Shown here: positions 22,821 to 33,738 of the stretch, one piece after another
Position numbering within the stretch: the first letter of the stretch is position 1
How the letters are laid out: every line of letters begins with the position of its first letter
NCBI GenBank assembly: GCA_963281255.1
Contig: OY725501.1
Coordinates: 3,387,674-3,451,673, forward strand
Source: Aphrocallistes beatrix
Taxonomy: Eukaryota > Porifera > Hexactinellida > Sceptrulophora > Aphrocallistidae
Direction of reading: 5' to 3'
DNA: 64,000 nucleotides
The notes under the pieces: model-generated
What the model was told of the DNA's origin: nothing
The model's database searches: none
Seen by the model: the letters and a program-made list of their open reading frames with translations, nothing else
Program-made: the position numbers and the translations under genes

Positions 22821-23458
22821 AGCTCAGGATGGTGTTGAGATTGGAAATATCTAATTACAATAATAACCTAATTAACTTTAGTACATCAGTGACTTTATTT
22901 CAACTGAGTCAAAGTTCATTTTAGGTTTGTTGCTTTGGACACACATACTCCCACATTGTCGACTGATTCACAGTTTCTCAAATCGTTTCTTCTTTCTTTA
23001 TCCATTATCTGACGCCATGTGAATGTGTGTAGGCACTGGTTTAATTTGCCTAATTTTTGAAAGGATTTACTTGCAATGAGTTTTAATAAGCTTTCATCTA
23101 TTCTTTTATGTTAGATGAATTACGAATTCACTTCGTTTCACATTGTCTGCCTTTAATACCTTAATTTCTTCCTTGATTCGATATACTTTATAGCTATTCC
23201 ACATATGTATGTAAATGCTTCATGGAAATAGATACATTATGAATTATGTACTACAATAACCCACCTGGCCAGGTGTGAAGTGGTCCGGTTGTGACTAAAA
23301 GTGGTCGGTTTGAAACCGGTGGGGCTACGGCCCTGCAATGGAATGGTTATGTATTTGATTTACGCTGGTTTATTTTCTCAAAATTTCCCCTTAGTTTTGT
23401 TACAATATCCCTGGTCTGCTAGCCTAAACACATTCATTATCTAGCACACACAATTAGA
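22821..23458. other. Divergent spacer between Ig-TIR receptor and WASL
   Basis: Holds the two promoters. Nothing recognisable except a short GC-rich patch at 23,275-23,340 with small inverted pairs (GGTCGGTTTGAAACCGGT). Confidence 0.5.
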
Positions 23459-26400
23459 ATGAATCAACAGCCACGAAACCGACTGAAGGACACTAACCAG
23501 TCCTCTAAGCTCCTGTCCCCCGCAGAGAACAACACGGTGTTCGATCTCCTGGGACAGAGGAGGATCACTAAAGCCACTGCGATAGCTCAGCTGTACTTCG
23601 CTACTCCCAACTCCACTCAGTGGAGCAAGCAACAAACCGGAGTCCTCTGCTTTGTCAAGGTTAGCAGTCAGCTGTGTACTGCATTAGGTACTCTAGCAGT
23701 CAGCTGTGTACTGCATTAGGTACTCTAGCAGTCAGCTGTGTTACTGCATTAGGTACTCTAGCAGTCAGCTGTGTGATTGCATTAGGTACTCTAGCAGTCA
23801 GCTGTGTGACTGCATTAGGTACTCTAGCAGTCAGCTGTGTACTGCATTAGGTACTCTAGCAGTCAGCTGTGTGACTGCATTAGGTACTCTAGCAGTCAGC
23901 TGTGTTACTGCATTAGGTACTCTAGCAGTCAGCTGTGTTACTGCATTAGGTACTCTAGCAGTCAGCTGTGTTACTGCATTAGGTACTCTAGCAGTCAGCT
24001 GTGTACTGCATTAGGTACTCTAGCAGTCAGCTGTGTACTGCATTAGGTACTCTAGCAGTCAGCTGTGTGACTGCATTAGGTACTCTAGCAGTCAGCTGTG
24101 TTACTGCATTAGGTACTCTAGCAGTCAGCTGTGTTACTGCATTAGGTACTCTAGCAGTCAGCTGTGTGATTGCATTAGGTACTCTAGCAGTCAGCTGTGT
24201 GACTGCATTAGGTACTCTAGCAGTCAGCTGTGTACTGCATTAGGTACTCTAGCAGTCAGCTGTGTGACTGCATTAGGTACTCTAGCAGTCAGCTGTGTTA
24301 CTGCATTAGGTACTCTAGCAGTCAGCTGTGTTACTGCATTAGGTACTCTAGCAGTCAGCTGTGTTACTGCATTAGGTACTCTAGCAGTCAGCTGTGTACT
24401 GCATTAGGTACTCTAGCAGTCAGCTGTGTTACTGCATTCTCGTAAATAGAGAATATTTGCAAATACAGAGCTCCATTTGAAGTAAATTTATTTACGATGT
24501 GGCAGGTTTACGAAATTTGAGAGAATCAAAAGCAATTTTTCCTTACGTCATTCTTTGATGCTCCATAATTTCGTTTATGATTGTTCACGACTTCTACTAG
24601 GCATTTGCTTGGAAATTTGACAATTGAAGTCTATCAGATTTAGTTTGTTTATATACAGTGCAACATTTGAATTCCTGCCAACCGTCCCGTTTTGGCGGGA
24701 CGTTCCGTTTTTTCACTCTTTGATTGAGTTAATTTTGACGAATGTCCCGTTTTTGCTTGAAATCTCCCCATTATGTCCCGTTTTTTTAATTCTATGTATA
24801 ATACTCTGCCATTGCGTCCCGCCATGTCCCGTTTTTTCACTCTTTGATTGAGTAAATTTTGACGAATGTCCCGTTTTTACATGAAATCTCCCCATTATGT
24901 CCCGTTTTTTTAATTCTATGTATAATACTCTGCCATTGCGTCCCGCCATGTCCCGCTTTTATCACGGTTCAAGTTGCGTGCATAGAATTCTGAGTTCTAG
25001 AATGTTCCCTGCAGGACAACGTGAAGAGGTCGTACTACCTGAGGATGGTGGACCTGGGGAGACGGACGGTGACGTGGGAGCACGAGCTCTACTACCAGAT
25101 CTCCTACGTGCAGGACAGGAAGCAGTTCCAGTCCTTCGCGGGGCAGGACTTCATGATCGGGTTCAACTTCGCAGACTTGGAAGAGTCGCACGTCTTCTTC
25201 GAGGCGGTCCACGTCAAGATAGACGAGTACAAGAAGAAGATGACGGCCAAGAACAACCCACGTGAGTTAGCCGCTCGATTTCCTTATATGGATTGGGTCT
25301 ATAATTAGGTATACGGTATGTTGTTTATTGCCAGTTTTGAGCGAAATCCTTTCTTTGAATTCATAAATAAAACGTGCTCTTAGAGGCTAGTTTGTAACGA
25401 AATTAATTGGCTCCAGGCGAGTCGGAATAGTCTAGTACTTCAGTGCTTCCCTCAGGATTGTTGGTTAATTTTGCAAATTTGTTCGGTTTATTCGGGTAAA
25501 TCGCATTATTTAACAACAAAATCACGTTATTCGACCAGCTAAGCGCTTGACACTGTAGTACCCTCGTTCCTTTCCTTCAGCTCCTCGCCCCATGGCAGAC
25601 CAGGGAATCAGTCAGCCCGGACAGATGCCTGGGAACGGGGGTGGGCCGGGGTTAGGGCCTGCCCCCGTCACTACGTTCAGCACTGGCAGCGAGAAGAAAT
25701 CGAAAAAGGAGAAGTTGAAGTTGACGAAAGAGGACATTTCCGCTCCCAGCAACTTCAAGCACTTAGCACATGTGGGATGGAATAATAAGGCAGGCAGCTT
25801 TGAGTGGAACAACATTCAAGATGACAGATGGAAGAGCCTATTCACAGAAGTGGCTGGATTGGTGAGACTATAAATAGCTTTCACTGTGGCAATCCTGAAA
25901 CTTATCCATTTTGTGCGGGGAAGCCGTGAGGTTTACTATTGGCTATGGAGACTACGAATATGTTCCTCTTATTCCGTTCATTGGAGTTATGACTTATGAG
26001 TGTCTCTGCTACAGATCGGCCAATCAGACTTGGACAAGGAGCAGGTGCAGCTGATCTACGACATGGTGGAGAAGAAGGGAGGGATAGAGGCGGCGCACAG
26101 GGACATCGTAGAGAGGAAGAACACCGTACGGCGGAACGATCCGCCCCCTCCCCCCCCAGGTCGAGGCCGCGGATCCAAGGACCAGGTTCCGCCGCCGCCT
26201 CCTCCCGGTGGTCGCAGCAACTTCCCTCCTCCGCCACCCAGAGGGGCGGAAGGCCCGCCAATCCCGGACAATCACCCCTCCCTGCGAGGAGGGAAGTCTA
26301 AAGGGCCACCTCCTCCCTCCAACTCCAGGATTCCACCCCCGCCGCCGGATATGCCGGCAGACTTTGGAGCTGGTGGCGGTCCGCGGGCCACCGGTGGTGC

Positions 26401-26951
26401 CGCTCCGGCAAGGAAAGCGGCCCCGGGAGGCGCCCCAGCCCCTCCTCCTTCCTCCGCCAAACCCGGAGGAACCGTCGGAAATCTCCTCGACTCCATCCAG
26501 TGAGTTCTCATTTAAGGCTAGCCATAGCTATCTGCCTTATACATATATGCTGGTAATGCATCTTTAAGGTCTATCGTGCCTTGAAAAAAGATTTGGTTCA
26601 TGTTGTGAAATTCCCTAACTATACTAGTCCATCCCTGGTCCAAGTTTTTTTTGAGTGCGGCAGTGCCTTATGTATAGATTGCTATGGGCTAGCCGAGTTC
26701 TCAATGCATCCTCATAGACGCCGTAACTAATCCTAGTGCTTCACTCCATCGCTATTTATAGGTCGTTCGATAAAGGCAAGCTCGTGAGGCCAGAGGACTC
26801 GGGCTACAAGGGTCAGGTCAGCGTTGAGGACACCGGAGGAATCGTCGGCGCTCTCGCGACTGCTCTCCTGAGCCGTAAAGGCGCCATTTTGGGGTCGGAC
26901 TCTTCAGACGAAGAAGATACAGACACTGATGATGATGAGTGGACCAATTAG
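23459..26951 (+). CDS. WASL: WASP/N-WASP actin nucleation-promoting factor (5 exons)
   Basis: Binds Cdc42 and activates Arp2/3 to branch actin filaments at membranes. Exons: 23459-23659, 25015-25261, 25581-25861, 26015-26499, 26762-26951. All are GT-AG and the phases agree, giving 467 residues. Domains: WH1 (1 to about 145; LLSPAENNTVFDLLGQRR), basic stretch (KKSKKEKLK), CRIB (ISAPSNFKHLAHVGW, about 202-216) with the GTPase-binding fold to about 280, a proline-rich region (about 288-395), one WH2/verprolin motif (GNLLDSIQSFDKGKLV), a central helix (GGIVGALATALLSRK) and an acidic tail ending DDDEWTN. Vertebrate N-WASP has two WH2 motifs; only one is seen here. Intron 1 holds a large minisatellite. 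An acceptor-like AATTAG ends one base before the ATG. Confidence 0.95.
23660..24440 (+). repeat. 24-unit minisatellite in WASL intron 1
   Basis: Twenty-four copies of a 32- or 33-base unit, TCAGCTGTGT then (none, T or G)ACTGC or GATTGC, then ATTAGGTACTCTAGCAG. The array starts exactly at the intron's GT: the first half-unit reads GTTAGCAGTCAGCTGTGT. Variants at the length-changing site repeat with a period of 12 units (units 4-11 match 16-23), indicating a higher-order duplication of about 390 bases. Each unit contains an acceptor-like CTCTAGCAG and a donor-like TAGGTACT. Long open frames through the array are artefacts of the repeat. Confidence 0.95.
24655..24975. repeat. GTCCCG-rich element with 124-base tandem duplication
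   Basis: Two near-identical 124-base units (about 24,700-24,823 and 24,824-24,947) with GTCCCGTTTTTTCACTC, TTTGACGAATGTCCCG and CCATTATGTCCCG. The left margin reads CTGCCAACCGTCCCG. The element at 38200-38354 begins similarly (CTTGCCAACTGTCCCG), so both probably come from one hAT-like family. It lies in WASL intron 1. Confidence 0.6.
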
Positions 26952-27440
26952 ATTCATGTGTGCCTGCTGTGTTGAGATGATTATATATTTTGTTGCTCCA
27001 GAATCACTCTACTACCTCTAATGTACTCAGATACTGTCATGAATTATTTATATGATACAGCATTAAGTTTGTATAGGTGGTCAAACTTGGGTAGGAATTG
27101 TATTGAACAACCATTATGTCACTTGTATATTTATTTAGACATATGAATCTAAAATTCAATATATTGATTAAATGTGTATTGGGATCTGTGTAGAAAACAC
27201 GAAGGAACATTTCAAGCGTTACGTAACGCTTCCAAGGGAGTACGAGGGTAGTAAAGTGTGACAGTTCTATCATTGTTCTATTAAAATATGGTCAAAATAG
27301 ATGTCTAAAATTAGAGAATTCTGCGTGACGTAACGTTTGAACGAACTCGAACATTGTTTTACAATTATTTGTTACAATTGCAAAGATTGCACAAGCGAAT
27401 ACCACTAAATTTGTACTATTCCAGTTACACTGATATAACC
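26952..27440. other. Spacer between WASL and NOMO
   Basis: 490 bases between same-strand genes. It holds the WASL 3' UTR and NOMO 5' region. The only palindrome noticed is AAGCGTTACGTAACGCTT at 27,214-27,231. A good acceptor, TTTGTACTATTCCAG, ends at 27424, 16 bases before the NOMO start. Confidence 0.5.
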
Positions 27441-30400
27441 ATGTATGCTGTCTGTAGCATGCGGTACCTCCTCCTCCTATCAGTGCTGTTAATCAGTGGA
27501 GTCGAGTGCAGTGAAGTCCAGGGGTGCAATGGAATGGTCAGGACTCGCTACCCACTCAACCTCTCCCTCGTGACTCTACACCTACACTCACAGGACGAAG
27601 TGCTCAGGTTTTCCACTGAGTGTGCGCCAAACGATGGCTACTTCTTCATTCCTTTGTCAGACCTGGAAGGAGTTGAGCAGATAATAACGATCAAGCTAGA
27701 AGCACCCAAGGGATGGAACTTCAATAGCAATGCGATAGCAATTAATATTAACTTCAACACAGACACGTGTGCGCTAGGGGAAGATATCGTGTTTGAGTTC
27801 GTTGGCTTCAGTGTCGGAGGGAATGTGGTCAGTTACGGGTTGGACACTGGCCCCGAAGGTGTCAAGATAGATATGAGACAAGGCGACCAGCTCGTCTCAA
27901 GTGTTAAGAGCGGAGTGAACGGAGAATTCTTGTTCCGGAACATCCTACCTGGAGACTACTCACTGAGAGGTAGCCACGCTGAGTTCAACGTCACTCGTTC
28001 TGTTCTCGAGTTTGTCGTATCAAACGATGCAGTGGACGTAGGTAGGAGCATTCAGGTGCTGGGCTATGAGATATCAGGGAATGTGTTCCATGAGAAAACT
28101 GGCATTAAAGATGTGCAGATTTTGCTGATATCTGCTAAGACTGCTGTGAGTATGCAGACTGGATCTTGTCTAGAGAGTATTGGGAAACTGGAGAATGAGT
28201 TGAAGCAGACTCCAATGCTATTCTGTGTCACAGCATCTGATGAAGAAGGAAAGTTCAAACTGAGCTCCATCCCACCAGGCGAGTACAGCCTTGTACCAAC
28301 CTACAAGAGCGAAAAGACCAAATTCCATATCAGACCTGAATTATTGAAAACCGGCATCTCCCACTCAAATGTTGTTCTGGATCTCAGCTTTCAAGTTACA
28401 GGTTTCGAGGTATACGGCACTGTGGTAAATTTAGGCGCCAGTAAGGAGCTGGTGGGGATTGAAGGGGTGAGGATTGAACTGAGTCGGACGGACGGGACAC
28501 GGCTGGAGACTCGGTCGGATAACTTCGGCGCTTACCACTTCAGTGAAATTCAGGCGGGCTATTACGTTGTCACTGCTCAATTGATTGGTTATGAATTTGA
28601 AGAAATCACCGCACATTTGACACCTACTCAAACCGAGATCCCGACTCTATTCCCTTCTAAGTTTGAGATAACTGGAAAGATTGAGTTGAAAAAGGTTGTA
28701 GTTCTTGATGAGTTTATACAGAATACAGAAATAGAATTTTTCAGTGACAGATCTTTTGAGGTTAAGTTGGAGAAGGATTTAAGTTTCAGAATTTTGCTGC
28801 CAAAGGGAAGTTACAGATTTTCACCTAAACTGACAGATCAGCTGATTGGAAAAGGCATAGTTTTCACACCTGAGTCCATAAACGTTACCGTTACTGTAAA
28901 TCCACAGTCAGGATTTCTCTTCTCACAGATCCTCTCATCTATCTCTGTCAGTACGCACTGCATAGGTCCATGTCTTGCATTCAGTACAGTTTTAACAGAG
29001 AAATCTATACAAATACAATCCACCCAGGTTACAATTCCTAATGGCATCACAGGCACTACTGAGTATAGGGACTTGTTAATGGGGGAATACAGTGTTAAGT
29101 TGGAGGACGAGTTGAGATGCTGGGGAGATAGAGAAGTGACTCTTACTGTTGGTGAGGAGTCTGGTAATGTTGATTTTCAACAAGAAGGTTTTACTTTAGA
29201 GATTTCATCAACTCACGAGACTTCACTCAGTTTGATTCATTCATCTGCGAAATACGAAGAGAAACAACAACTCAAAATTGGTGAGGCATTTTATAGTACT
29301 GACATGTGCAGGAATGGTAGGAAATTCCTTCAAATTTAATATTAAACATTCTGCATCAACTTACATCGAAAATTTGCAGAGACTATATTATTCTTTTGCT
29401 TTGATTTAGAAATTGTTTGTTTGTTTAGGAGAAAACCTATTTTGTTTACCTCTCTCTGGAATCTATCAGGTCACGCCTAAATCGTGCCATCGCTTCCAAC
29501 CAGAATCGGTCACATTCGACACTTCGCAACCACGAAAAATCCACCTAAAAGCCGTTAGCCACCAAACGAACACTTTAATCCGCGTTGACTCGAGTGATGT
29601 GGACAGCGAAGAATTGAAGTTGAGAGTTTCAAGCCATGACACGGGAGAGATCGTGACTTTGGCGCCCAGCCTGGTAACTCCAAGCACAGAGAACGGTAAC
29701 ACATCCGTTTTAGAATTCACTTTTTTCGCGGTGGAGGGAGATAGTCTGAATTTGGAGCCGTTAGCCGAGCGGTTGTTGTTTGTCCCCAGGACGCAGTCTG
29801 TTACCGTGGAGGGGGACGATTGTCCCTTACTCCTCGGTACGTTCTCAGCTAACAGAGGTAGCGTAGTGCGAGGGAGAATAGAACCCCCGGTAGGAAATCT
29901 CCCGGTGGAGCTGAGAATAACCGCACCCAATGAAGAGGTGTTGACTGCACTCACGGACGGAGAGGGGGCGTTTAGTTTCGGACCACTGGCTCAGGTAGGC
30001 AGCTACGAGATCGTCCCTTCCAGTCCTGGCGTTCAGTTTGAGGAGAAAGAAGGCAACCTCTTCATCGCACACAGACTAGGGAGCGTAGAGGTAGTGGTGG
30101 TAGATGAACAGGAACGACCCCTCTCTTCCGTTCTAGTCTCTATGCACTGCGGGAGAATCCGCATGAACAATCTGACAGGAGAGAGCGGCGAACTCGTCTA
30201 CACTCAGCTACAGGCCTGTGAGTACTACATTAAACCGTCCCTGAAGGAGTACTCCTTCACTCCCAGTGGGGAGATGGTTGGGGTGGGGCTGGATTCCAAG
30301 GTGGAGCGTCGGTTTGTGGGACATAAGGTGCAGTATAGTGCGTATGGGGACGTGACCTCGCTTAATGGGCAGCCTCAAGGGGACATCGATGTGTTGGCAC

Positions 30401-31047
30401 GGGGGGTGTCAGAACTCTGTCTAGGACTAGAGGAGCGTAGCACTAGCGACTGGAAAGGGGAATTTCGGATACTTGGACTGAAACTAAACTGCCAGTACCA
30501 GATCTCCGTCGATAGCAGTCACAGCCCGCGGACAGAGAACGTAGTCCCGGGAATGTTCAGGCAGTGGGTAGAGGGGGAAGATTTGAAACTGTTGCGTTTC
30601 AGAATGTACAATAGGACTGAACAGCAGGAGATGACTGGGAATTTGATTGGGAGTGATGACGTCATGGATCGAATGCAGGTTAAACTGTATCAAGATTCTT
30701 CCCGCGGCCTTGTGCATATCAGTAACATCCCAGTAGCACCTGGTGGATTCTTCAAATTCTCCTTGCAGCGTCAGGAAGAGAAGGAGAATAAGGAATTTGT
30801 ACTAATGGCAGACCCTAAATCGAGGGTCCAAGGGTATTCCATCTCCTCTGAACAAGCAGTGGTGAGTTTTGAAGAGGGAAAGAGGCACACGGCAGTCAAA
30901 TTCCGAGCGGAAGTGGTTAATAATTCGGAAGAAATGAAAGGCGGATCCTACTTGTATTTGACACTCGTGCTAATCGCCGTGGTCGTTGTGTCCAGGTACT
31001 CTCGCAAGATTAAAGAAACGACACAGAAAATATTCGGTGGGCGGTAG
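27441..31047 (+). CDS. NOMO1: Nodal modulator (NOMO), ER membrane protein (2 exons)
   Basis: NOMO is an ER-resident single-pass protein that partners nicalin and TMEM147 in the translocon-associated back-of-Sec61 complex; in vertebrates it tunes Nodal signalling. Exons 27441-29316 and 29429-31047 are joined by a 112-base GT-AG intron in phase 1, giving 1164 residues, close to the family size of about 1200. The start at 27441 puts a signal peptide (RYLLLLSVLLISGVECS) at the N-terminus; frame is open further upstream but without a signal. Conserved blocks are CAPNDGYFFIPL and GIYQVTPKSCHRF, plus many beta-sandwich repeats of the GEFLFRNILPGDYSL or FGAYHFSEIQAGYY type. A C-terminal helix (YLYLTLVLIAVVVVS) anchors it, with a short basic tail. 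Confidence 0.93.
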
Positions 31048-31158
31048 CATTTGTAGAATACTTAGAAATTATTCATTAGATCTGTTAGTTAGTGTTTGTA
31101 ATGTATCAGATGTCAAATGTCAGTTAATTAACAAATAATGGATATTATATTATTCTCT

Positions 31159-31208
31159 ACAAGCGCGCTTCGCTTGCTTGCGCCAGAGGCGTCCTTCGGA
31201 CACTAGGC
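31159..31208. repeat. GC-rich hairpin island, copy 7
   Basis: Starts ACAAGCGCGCTTCGCTTGCT and is shortened to GAGGCGTCCTTCGGACAC, followed by the CTCACATTGATGAA linker. It lies about 110 bases after the NOMO stop codon. Confidence 0.75.
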
Positions 31209-31229
31209 TCACATTGATGAATTATAAAG

Positions 31230-31566
31230 TACCGTATTGCTTCGAATAAGCGCCCGGGCGCTTATTTATTTCGTGCACCCTTTAGACCCGGCGCTTATTC
31301 AAGCCCCGGCGCTTATTTTTTTAATTCGCTATTTTGACCCGCGCTCTTTTTTTTTGTTTACTACATTGACTGGCACTTTTATTTTTGCCACAACTGAGAA
31401 TGTTAGTTCTATTAAAAAAGGATAATGTAATGTTTCAAAAAGCACTTGTATCTATGCCACGACTGAGAATACTAGTTTGATATGATGTTCAGAGAACTAA
31501 AATTCCCCGGCGCTTATTTATTTCGCTCACCCTTTAGACCCGGCGCTTATTCAGGGAAATACGGTA
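31230..31566. mobile_element. MITE with CCGTATT ends and GGCGCTTATT motifs
   Basis: Left TACCGTATTGCTTCGAATAA and right TTATTCAGGGAAATACGGTA are inverted repeats. CCGGCGCTTATT occurs near both ends. It interrupts the ATTGATTAATTATAAGGTAGA linker seen uninterrupted near 8195. A degraded right end of the same family sits near 43,243-43,275. Confidence 0.75.
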
Positions 31567-32014
31567 TATAACATCTCTAAATACATCTGTCTTACTGCTA
31601 TAATCAATACACTCGAAAAATCACAAAATATGTCAAATTTTTGATGAGTAATGATGAATTCATAACTGAGTGATGAGTCATTATTCTATGATAGTTGCAT
31701 CATATCCTACTACCCGAATATATGATATTCGAAATCTACACCCCTAAAAACTATGTCAACCGTTGGAAGCTAGTCTAGCATATTTTTCAAAATTCGTCAA
31801 ATGGTGTTAAAATATGTAGATAAAGGTGTGAAAATATACACAAAACCTTTTTTATTGCAATGCACTATAATAAATTGAGACATCTATATGAGTTATTGTA
31901 TTGAAATCTTAATGGCAATGACAGTCAATTGTAGTATCTTACAATGATTTCTATTGTGAGTGTGAAACCATTTAGATTGCATATGAAAGATGTGAAAAAC
32001 TATTGTTTTTTTTG

Positions 32015-32165
32015 CAGAGGTATGAAAATTTCGCTTAGATCTTCGAACTTAATCATAGATTCATCATGTGACACCTACATTCCAATTTTCTTATCTCTAC
32101 GACTTACCAATCCTTCAGTCAATTCGGACAAACAAACAAATCCTAGCGTTTTAATATACAAGATA
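32015..32165 (+). repeat. LINE-like 3' tail, copy 3
   Basis: Same block as 2600-2765: AGAGGTATGAAAATTTCGCT to GGACAAACAAACAAATCC and TTTTAATATACAAGAT. Confidence 0.5.
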
Positions 32166-32337
32166 CATTTTTTTCATAACATATCTATATATGGAGTGCA
32201 CTCACGCCAAAACATTTCCTTGGTATTCGATTTTTTAAATATGAATTTTTCATTATCTATACACGTGCACGCATGCTCCTCTCATCTTATGACGTTCCTC
32301 AAAAGTTAGTTCATCATCTCAGTTCTTGATTACTTAA

Positions 32338-32459
32338 CCTCGGATGGCTTGGGGTATTTCCTATTTATAGTAAATACCCCAAATTTTTATATTTATAGTT
32401 CCCCATTGAAAATGGCTTAAACCGGAAATGACGCAACACATTCCTGTGGCAAGCGAGGG
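32338..32459 (+). mobile_element. TTAA-type TATA-loop element, third arm variant
   Basis: Preceded by TTAA (32334-32337). The arms CCTCGGATGGCTTGG and CCTGTGGCAAGCGAGGG are roughly complementary. The inner hairpin GGGGTATTT / AAATACCCC encloses CTATTTATAG, the reverse of TATAAATAG. Downstream comes CTTAAACCGGAAATGACGCA and CAACACATTCC, parts of which recur near 43,545 and, reversed, near 48,110. The right flank is GTTA, not a full TTAA. Confidence 0.55.
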
Positions 32460-33738
32460 TTATCATAATATATATATATATATATATTATTAATAATTGA
32501 TCTCAATCCTTGATTACTTTGCAGTTCTTCGCGGGAAGTCTTCTTGACGATGGCCGAACTCCAGTCTACATTCGTTTTAGCAAGATCACTCAATTAAATT
32601 CTCTTTTCCGCATTAACGTTCCTTACTTGAATAATGATATGCCTTGAACGTAAATGGTTTCCAATTTTGTAAAGAGTCATTATACGTAATGACGTCAAGC
32701 TAAACCTCATTTTTCAGAGATGAGAGGAAGTATTGATTCAATTAAATCCATTTGCTTCAGATTTCAAAGAACTTTCCATCGGTCCCTCCTATTAATACAT
32801 TCTGGCATATTTATTTCGACGACTATACGATCCATGGAATAAGTTTAATGAAAGAATTGTCTCTACAAATGCATAACTATCTCCTGCTGTTAATAATTCG
32901 ATTATCTTTTTTGTAATAGTATATACTTATTATATATATTCTTTAATCTCTCTAAATATATTTTGCTTTGCCAGATTTCTCACAGCTACCGAACTGTGTC
33001 ACTTGAAATGAAGAAGCTGTGATGACACACTAAAATTGAGCAGTGGATGATCGATCTAGTTGTGTTCTCCTCGACTCGATCTTTCACTAATGTTTTTGTA
33101 CAGAATTGAAGCTGCATTCCACAGTAACCGAACGCAAGAGAGAGAGAGAGAGAGAGAGCAGTTTTGACTCAGGTCAGTGTGTGATTATTCATCATTATTT
33201 AGATTCGCCTTCAAATATTTGAAGTCATACTTTCGTCGCATGATTTTCTAGTTTCGGGAGCATTTTTTTGTTGATGTAATCCTATATAAACAAACATATT
33301 AGCGTTTTCATTTATTAGAAATTTTAATTTTCAATTTGTTATACTCTACGAATACTTTACATTTTTTGATTTTCTATTTTTTGATCACTTTTTTTCAGGT
33401 ATGTTGATTTCTTTTTATATGTTGATTTCTTTTTGAAAAGTAAACAATCCAAATCGGATTTAGCAAATATTGGCATTCAAATTTATAAATTTCAAATGTT
33501 TTCATTTTCTCACTTCTACAAATTTATTCATTCCATGCGATTTTCAGAGATCATATTTATTTTGATAATTTTCTTCATTTCCAAAGGAAAATACCGAAAT
33601 AGCTTAATTAGTTTGGGCTAAACAGTTCCATACATTCCATTGTTCCAAAATGTGTTATTCATAAACAACCCTTTTGTTCTATATAATGCAATCAATGACT
33701 CAATTTCTATTTTATTCGCAATTCAATCTCTTTCAGTG

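Larger units (their letters stand above)
31048..33738. other. Repeat-rich spacer upstream of the HUNK-like kinase
   Basis: Holds a hairpin island (31159), a MITE (31230-31566), a LINE-like tail (32015-32165), a TTAA-type element (32338-32459), a (GA)n run at 33,139-33,158 and AT-rich sequence. A strong acceptor, CAATCTCTTTCAG, ends at 33736. No ORF is supported. Confidence 0.6.

Noticed and set aside
23660-24440. CRISPR-like array of 24 repeats
   Set aside because: There are no unique spacers. Units abut each other, vary by one base, and the DNA is an animal gene's intron. It is a minisatellite.
23706-24445. Open frames of 69-124 codons encoding CIRYSSSQL-type repeats
   Set aside because: They arise only because 32/33-base units lack stops in some frames. 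They lie in an intron and have no independent support.
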